In this document: positions 6,595 through 10,186 of the stretch, piece after piece | Layout of the letters: every line of letters starts with the position of its first letter | How positions within the stretch are numbered: the stretch's first letter is position 1 | Source: CAZZBK01 sp964652155 | GTDB taxonomy: Bacteria; Planctomycetota; Planctomycetia; Pirellulales; PNKZ01 | Length of the DNA: 10,186 bases | NCBI GenBank assembly: GCA_964652155.1 | Contig: CAZZBK010000184.1 | Span: forward strand, 1 to 10,186 | Direction: 5' to 3' | Program-made: the position numbers and the translations under genes | Notes under the pieces: generated by a model | What the model saw: the letters and a program-made list of their open reading frames with translations, nothing else | Databases searched by the model: none | Told to the model about the DNA's origin: nothing

Positions 6595-6620
6595 GAGCGG
6601 GAGACGTGAGTCTCCCGATA
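6595..6620 (+). repeat. REP-like palindrome, copy A
   Basis: The 26-base unit reads GAG, then CGGGAGAC-GTGA-GTCTCCCG, then ATA. It is a perfect 8-bp stem with a four-base loop (6598-6617). The outer bases GAGCGGGA and TCCCGATA are shared with copy B in reverse orientation, while the inner stem differs in a compensated way. Confidence 0.75.
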
Positions 6621-6712
6621 AGCTGGAACCCTGCACGCGGTCGCCATTGTGACGATCGCCTTGCCAGCGAGTGAGCGAGGGCATGACGGTTGGGTGGGTA
6701 CGTTCGCAAAGC

Positions 6713-6738
6713 TATCGGGAACCTGACGGTTCCCGCTC
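6713..6738 (-). repeat. REP-like palindrome, copy B, inverted relative to copy A
   Basis: On the minus strand it begins GAGCGGGA and ends TCCCGATA. The stem arms are CGGGAACC and GGTTCCCG around TGAC on the plus strand (6716-6735). The pair with copy A, 92 bp apart and inverted, has the layout of a REPIN. Confidence 0.75.
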
Positions 6739-6769
6739 TTTGGCGGAGGAATCGACGACGATCGCGCAC

Positions 6770-6794
6770 GCCCCTCTCCCGTCGGGAGCGGGGC
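6770..6794. repeat. GC-rich hairpin of the CCCTCTCCC intergenic type
   Basis: Arms 6770-6781 and 6783-6794 pair over 12 positions with one mismatch and a single-base gap, so it would open into a small loop. It is followed by an A-run rather than a T-run on the plus strand. It resembles the CCCTCTCCC family of intergenic repeats also seen at 9179-9299. Confidence 0.6.
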
Positions 6795-6994
6795 GCACAA
6801 AAAACCTTCTCCCGTCGAGGGCTAAAAAAATTCTCGGTGGAATAATTCCTTCGCCGCGCGTTTAGGACGTTATGAAGTGCGCGGGCCGCCTCGAAATTGT
6901 GTCGGCGAGGCTCCCCAACGCGGCTTCACTCATCGCTCATCTCGTCTCGTCAGTGCCTGGTCTGCCTCACGGCCAGGTCTCGTCTCATCTTGTC

Positions 6995-6999
6995 GGAGG
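6995..6999 (+). promoter_or_regulatory. Shine-Dalgarno GGAGG that decides the start at 7009
   Basis: GGAGG lies nine bases before the ATG at 7009-7011. It sets the start of the small LE-x-R-x-LL protein and argues against the longer in-frame reading from 6877. Confidence 0.75.
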
Positions 7000-7008
7000 T
7001 CTCCTATC

Positions 7009-7452
7009 ATGTCCGCAGACCCTGCGCCGCGCCACTACCCACGCCGCGATCCGTTCACTCGCCACGCGCTGCACCGCAGCCTGTTGGTCGAAAGTCTCGA
7101 AGACCGCCTGTTGCTCTACGGCGTGACCGATCAGCCACCGGTCCAACAGCCCGAGGCCGCGATGATCGGCACGGCGGTCGCGGGCCAAACGCTGGGTGGC
7201 CAGCAGCAACTTGTCCAGCAACCGAGCGGCGCTCGGAGCGGTCCGTCTCAGAGCGGCCCGTCTCAGAGCGGCGGCACGCCCACGGGCGGAGCCTGCACCC
7301 AGCCCACCGCGGGGTCGGCGCCGACCCAAGGGGAGCAGGCCAACGTCGGGCCGCAGGCCTTCGACGCCGTGTTCAATAAGCTCGGTGGTCTCGTTCCGAA
7401 CAACAACCACGCCGCCGGCGCGAAGGTAACCTCCACCGGAGCAACGCGTTAA
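7009..7452 (+). CDS. Small planctomycete protein with LE-x-R-x-LL N-terminal motif
   Basis: The 147-residue protein has a basic N terminus with many Arg and His residues, then LVESLEDRLLLY at 26-37. This matches the LE-x-R-x-LL motif found near the N terminus of many large planctomycete surface or exported proteins, where it is thought to mark sorting. The rest is low-complexity and rich in Gln, Gly, Ser and Pro, with a short direct repeat SGPSQ-SGPSQ-SG near 77-88 and one cysteine at 96. No enzymatic domain or membrane segment is visible. It is much shorter than most proteins with this motif. The gene has a strong Shine-Dalgarno, its own upstream region, and a strong terminator, so it looks like a complete single-gene unit. 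Function is unknown; a truncated relic of a larger surface protein is the alternative. Confidence 0.75.
   Translation: MSADPAPRHYPRRDPFTRHALHRSLLVESLEDRLLLYGVTDQPPVQQPEAAMIGTAVAGQTLGGQQQLVQQPSGARSGPSQSGPSQSGGTPTGGACTQPTAGSAPTQGEQANVGPQAFDAVFNKLGGLVPNNNHAAGAKVTSTGATR
7236..7270 (+). repeat. 15-bp tandem repeat inside the LE-x-R-x-LL gene
   Basis: Two units, 7236-7250 and 7251-7265, differ at one base (GAGCGGTCCGTCTCA and GAGCGGCCCGTCTCA). A third partial unit begins at 7266. It keeps the reading frame and encodes the SGPSQ repeat, so slippage here would change length by five residues without a frameshift. Confidence 0.85.
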
Positions 7453-7481
7453 TTCAGGCCATGCGTCGCATGGGAGACGGA

Positions 7482-7525
7482 CGGGAAGCAGGGCTCGCTT
7501 AGCCTCCCTGCTTCCCGGTTTTTTT
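7482..7525 (+). terminator. Intrinsic terminator of the LE-x-R-x-LL gene
   Basis: Perfect 12-bp stem with arms 7482-7493 (CGGGAAGCAGGG) and 7506-7517 (CCCTGCTTCCCG), a 12-base loop, then G and seven Ts at 7519-7525. It starts 30 bases after the stop codon. It is the clearest terminator in the window and separates this gene from the transporter. Confidence 0.93.
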
Positions 7526-7678
7526 GCGCACAGGTCACCCGTTCAGGCTCGGTCCTGCGCGGCGGAACCGCTCGATTGGCGCAACTCGACCGCGGCGCGG
7601 TGCTTTACAACTGCGGCTGGGCAGAGTGTAATCCCCTCTCGCCTCTGTGCTCACTCCACGCCTCGCAGGACCCACGCC

Positions 7679-9130
7679 ATGGCCGACGCGCCCCAGTACG
7701 ATCCGTATGCCATGACCGCGGATTTGGTCCGCGACCCGCCGGTGAGTTTGTGGGCAGCGCTGAAAAAGATCGGGCCGGGCATTATTCTCGCCGGTAGTAT
7801 TGTCGGGTCGGGCGAGCTGATCGTCACCACGTCGCTGGGTGCCGAGGTGGGTTACGGCTTCCTGTGGCTCATCTTGTTCAGTTGCTTTATCAAGGTGTTC
7901 GTGCAAATCGAGCTGGGGCGCAACGCGATCTCGTCGGGGCTCCCCACGCTGACCGCGCTCAACGAGTTGCCGGGCCCCAAGCTCGGCGCGCATTGGCTGG
8001 TGTGGTGGTGGTTCTTCATGCTGCTGTGCAGCGTCTCGCAGTTAGGCGGCATGACCGGCGCGGTCGGCCAGTCGCTCAACATCGGCTTCCCCGCCGTGTC
8101 CGAGTCGATCCGTGGGCAGCTCGAGTCGGTCGCGCCGCAATGGGCGCTCTCGGTCAGCGAGCGGCCCGAGTTGCCCTGGGCGTTTCTGACCTGCCTGATC
8201 GCGATCCTGTTGCTGCGCAGCGGCGGCTATCGACGAGTCGAAACGCTGACCACGCTGCTCGTGGCCGGCGTGACGTTCATCACGCTGGTCTGTGTGCTGG
8301 CCCTGCCGGCTACGGGCTTCGCCCCGAATGTCGACGACATGCTCAAAGGCCTGCTGCCAATCATTCCCGTCGTCGGGGTCGCCAAGGCGCTGGGGGCGTT
8401 TGGCATTACGGGCGTGGGGGCCAGCGAACTCTATTCCTATCCGTACTGGTGCATTGAAAAAGGCTACGCGCGCTACGCCGGGCCGCGTGACAACACCGAC
8501 GACTGGGTCCGCCGCGCCAAAGGCTGGATGCGCGTGCTGTACCTCGACGCCTGGGTGAGCATGGCGGTTTTTACCGTCGCCACGATCGCGTTCTACATCA
8601 TGGGCGCGTCGGTCCTGCATCCCCAGGGGCTCGACCCCAAAGGGTCGCAGATGATTCGCGTGTTGTCCGAGATGTACATCGGCCCATTCGGCAAGTGGAC
8701 GCAGGTCGTGTTTATCATCGGGGCGGGCCTGACGTTGTTCAAAACGCTGTACGTGTCAGCCGCCTCGCACAGCCGACTGGTGACCGACTTCTTTCGCCTC
8801 AACGGATTTGTCCAGGTGCCCGACGTCACTGCGCGTAACCGTTGGGTCAGTCGCTTGCAGGTTTTTTTTCCCATCTTTGCGTTGGTGCTGTTTTTGTGCT
8901 TTAAGGACCCGCGAACGATGGTGATCTTTGGCGGCATGGCCCAAGCGGCCACATTGCCCGTCATCTCGGGAGCGACGCTGTACTTGCGTTATCGGCGGAC
9001 CGATCCGCGACTCGCGCCGTCATGGTTCAGCGATTTGATGCTGTGGGTCGCGTTCGTTTCGATTACCTCCGTCTCGGGCTACGGCGTGTTCACCGGCCTG
9101 CGCGATCTTGCCAAGGCGCTGACCACCTAG
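7679..9130 (+). CDS. Nramp-related divalent metal transporter, non-canonical metal site
   Basis: The 483-residue inner-membrane protein has about eleven hydrophobic segments and the Nramp/LeuT-fold opening GPGIILAGSIVGSGEL (32-47). In canonical Nramp Mn/Fe transporters the first helix is broken by DPGN, and the sixth carries an MPH motif with the metal-binding methionine. Here the first site reads GSGE (43-46) and the region matching helix 6 reads GVGASELYSY (245-254). The metal-binding Asp, Asn and Met are therefore absent, and acidic E46 and E250 lie nearby. This suggests a different ion, such as magnesium, or another substrate. The ATG at 7679-7681 has AGGA eight bases upstream. An alternative ATG follows at codon 12. 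The gene stands alone between the terminator at 7525 and the repeat at 9179. The Nramp assignment is confident at superfamily level; the substrate is not known. Confidence 0.87.
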   Translation: MADAPQYDPYAMTADLVRDPPVSLWAALKKIGPGIILAGSIVGSGELIVTTSLGAEVGYGFLWLILFSCFIKVFVQIELGRNAISSGLPTLTALNELPGPKLGAHWLVWWWFFMLLCSVSQLGGMTGAVGQSLNIGFPAVSESIRGQLESVAPQWALSVSERPELPWAFLTCLIAILLLRSGGYRRVETLTTLLVAGVTFITLVCVLALPATGFAPNVDDMLKGLLPIIPVVGVAKALGAFGITGVGASELYSYPYWCIEKGYARYAGPRDNTDDWVRRAKGWMRVLYLDAWVSMAVFTVATIAFYIMGASVLHPQGLDPKGSQMIRVLSEMYIGPFGKWTQVVFIIGAGLTLFKTLYVSAASHSRLVTDFFRLNGFVQVPDVTARNRWVSRLQVFFPIFALVLFLCFKDPRTMVIFGGMAQAATLPVISGATLYLRYRRTDPRLAPSWFSDLMLWVAFVSITSVSGYGVFTGLRDLAKALTT

Positions 9131-9173
9131 GGGCGCGGGAGTACGTTGTGTGGGCGTCTCGAAAGTCGGCCGG

Positions 9174-9201
9174 AAAAACCCCTTCTCCCTACGAGAGAAG
9201 G
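9174..9201 (-). terminator. Probable intrinsic terminator for tyrS
   Basis: On the minus strand, a 7-bp stem CCTTCTC / GAGAAGG (arms 9195-9201 and 9181-9187) with a seven-base loop is followed by GG and five Ts at 9178-9174. It lies about 130 bp behind the tyrS stop and forms the outer part of a larger inverted repeat. Confidence 0.6.
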
Positions 9202-9299
9202 TGGCCGCAGGCCGGATGAGGGTGATGGAGGCATCTTGCACGCAGCGCCCCCTCACCCGGCTCGCTGCGCTCGCCACCCTCTCCCGAGAGGAGAGGGGG
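9179..9299. repeat. Large imperfect inverted repeat between convergent genes
   Basis: Arm 9179-9222 and arm 9250-9299 are imperfect reverse complements separated by 27 bp. The right arm has a few extra bases in its middle. Each arm begins or ends with its own small hairpin of the CCCTCTCCC/GGGAGAGGG type, a kind of sequence widely repeated in intergenic DNA of GC-rich bacteria. The element fills most of the 200-bp gap between the ends of the Nramp-like gene and tyrS and may end transcription from both sides. Confidence 0.75.
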
Positions 9300-9330
9300 T
9301 GCGGAGCGACGCTGCGGATGGTTGAGCACG

Positions 9331-10186
9331 CTACTCGAATCGCAGCAGGGCGTATTTTTTCTTGCCGCTGCGCAGCACCAACACCGTCTCACTGGCGAGA
9401 TCGGCGAGTGTGAGCCGCTGCTCGAGTCCGGTCGCGCGGCGATTATTGACATACGCGCCGCCTTGCTCGATGGTGCGCCGCGCCTCGCCGTTGCTCTTGG
9501 CGAGTCCCGCTTGCACAATTGCATCGATGATCGGCAGCCCCTCGGCCAAGACAGCCCGCGGCAACTGACGGCTCGGCACGTCGGCAAATATCTCCCCAAG
9601 CTCAGCGTCGCTTAGCGAGTCGATCTCGGCACCGAATAATATGTCGGTCGCCCGCTTGGCCTTCGAGAGCCCTTCAGATCCATGCACCAACAGCGTCAGC
9701 TCCTCGGCCAGTTGCCGCTGACTGGTACGCTTCTCGGGCGATTGCTGCCGCTCGGCGTCGAGTGCTTCGATCGCCTCGCGCGGCTGATCGCTAAAGTACC
9801 GCAGGCACTTGCCCGCGTCGGCGTCGTCGACGTTGATCCAGTACTGATAGAACTGATACGGCGAGGTGCGATGGGGCGAGAGCCAGAGGGCGCCCGACTC
9901 GGTTTTGCCCATCTTCGTGCCGTCGCTCTTGGTGAGCAGCGGGCAGGTCATGCCGTAGAGTTGCACGCTGTGCATGCGACGGCCCAGGTCGATGCCGGCC
10001 GTAATGTTCCCCCATTGATCGCTGCCGCCGACCTGCAACTCGCAGCCGTGGGCTCGATGCAGATGGACGAAGTCATACGCCTGCAAGAGCATGTAGCTGA
10101 ACTCGGTGTAGCTCAGGCCGCTGTCGCTCCGCTCGAGACGCGCTCGGACCGAATCTTTGGCCAGCATCACGTTGACCGGAAAATGC
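9331..10186 (-). CDS. tyrS: Tyrosyl-tRNA synthetase, C-terminal part (5' end beyond the window)
   Basis: TyrRS charges tRNA-Tyr with tyrosine in the cytoplasm. The visible 284 residues begin HFPVNVMLAKDSV at the window edge, a conserved stretch of the Rossmann catalytic domain, so the N-terminal third with the HIGH-like motif lies outside. Within the window are VGGSDQWGNI (tyrosine-binding region) and SDGTKMGKTESG, the KMSKS-class loop in the KxGKT form usual in bacterial TyrRS. The linker follows, then a C-terminal S4-like RNA-binding domain (from LPIIDAIVQAGLAKSNGEARR, ending KKKYALLRFE). The gene converges on the Nramp-like gene. An apparent GTG start at 10168-10170 is only an internal valine codon, since conserved residues lie upstream of it. 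Nothing looks odd or damaged. Confidence 0.96.
   Translation of the reverse strand, partial: HFPVNVMLAKDSVRARLERSDSGLSYTEFSYMLLQAYDFVHLHRAHGCELQVGGSDQWGNITAGIDLGRRMHSVQLYGMTCPLLTKSDGTKMGKTESGALWLSPHRTSPYQFYQYWINVDDADAGKCLRYFSDQPREAIEALDAERQQSPEKRTSQRQLAEELTLLVHGSEGLSKAKRATDILFGAEIDSLSDAELGEIFADVPSRQLPRAVLAEGLPIIDAIVQAGLAKSNGEARRTIEQGGAYVNNRRATGLEQRLTLADLASETVLVLRSGKKKYALLRFE

Larger units (their letters stand above)
6345..7008. other. Non-coding divergent region between hisF and the LE-x-R-x-LL gene, rich in short repeats
   Basis: About 660 bp without a convincing gene. It includes a stretch at 6482-6500 (ACCACGGATGAACACGAAG) that resembles a repeat common in intergenic DNA of several bacterial groups, the inverted REP-like hairpin pair at 6595-6738, and a GC-rich hairpin at 6770-6794. 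The last 150 bases lead into the plus-strand gene and contain several CTCGTCTC-like words and an imperfect CCTGG/CCAGG hairpin around 6957-6977. The promoters of both divergent genes must lie here, but I could not pick out reliable -35/-10 boxes. The open frames here are short, repeat-derived, or continue out of neighbouring genes. Confidence 0.6.

Noticed and set aside
6770..6794. A terminator for either divergent neighbour
   Set aside because: The hairpin is followed by As, not Ts, on the plus strand, and no gene ends nearby on either strand. It is better read as an intergenic repeat.
6877..7008. A longer start for the LE-x-R-x-LL protein
   Set aside because: The ATG at 7009 has GGAGG at ideal spacing. 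The upstream 44 codons look like leader DNA and no Shine-Dalgarno precedes 6877.
1..10186. CRISPR array, rRNA or tRNA genes
   Set aside because: No regularly spaced direct repeats with unique spacers are seen, and no tRNA cloverleaf or rRNA signature was recognised by eye on either strand.

Overview
The window looks like a chromosomal segment of a GC-rich planctomycete, probably of the Pirellulales type. This rests on a short exported-type protein carrying the SLEDRLLL motif (the LE-x-R-x-LL signature near the N terminus of many planctomycete surface proteins), a PilT-type ATPase paired with a membrane-anchored degenerate GspE/PilB relative, and many short palindromic intergenic repeats. The assignment is inference; there is no rRNA in the window.

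Layout from left to right. Positions 1-1015 hold an accessory cassette: an AT-rich insert of about 765 bp encoding an unrecognised four-helix membrane protein, bounded by inverted palindromic repeats, and flanked by a 100-bp direct duplication of the 3' end of the adjacent HpcH/HpaI aldolase gene. A minus-strand run follows. Read in transcription order it is hisF (6344 to 5574), a pilT-like gene, a degenerate gspE/pilB-like gene starting in a TAATG overlap with pilT, a CvpA-like membrane protein 6 bp further on, and the aldolase 71 bp later. Positions 6345-7008 are a non-coding divergent region with an inverted pair of REP-like hairpins and other repeats. On the plus strand come a small LE-x-R-x-LL protein with a strong Shine-Dalgarno and a strong intrinsic terminator, then an Nramp-related transporter. 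The right end is the 3' two thirds of tyrS on the minus strand, converging on the transporter across a repeat-rich spacer.

How the genes fit together. hisF (histidine synthesis) and tyrS (translation) are ordinary housekeeping genes. The pilT / gspE-like / cvpA-like trio is tightly packed and probably works as a membrane-associated unit: one protein has all the motor ATPase motifs, while its partner keeps the fold and the zinc-binding cysteines but has lost the Walker A lysine and other catalytic residues. The aldolase may be co-transcribed but has no obvious functional link.

Most worth a second look: the cassette that duplicates and apparently restores the end of the aldolase gene, the membrane-anchored pseudo-ATPase coupled to PilT, and the Nramp-like protein lacking the canonical DPGN and MPH metal-site motifs. 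I do not see a clear new defence or biosynthetic system.
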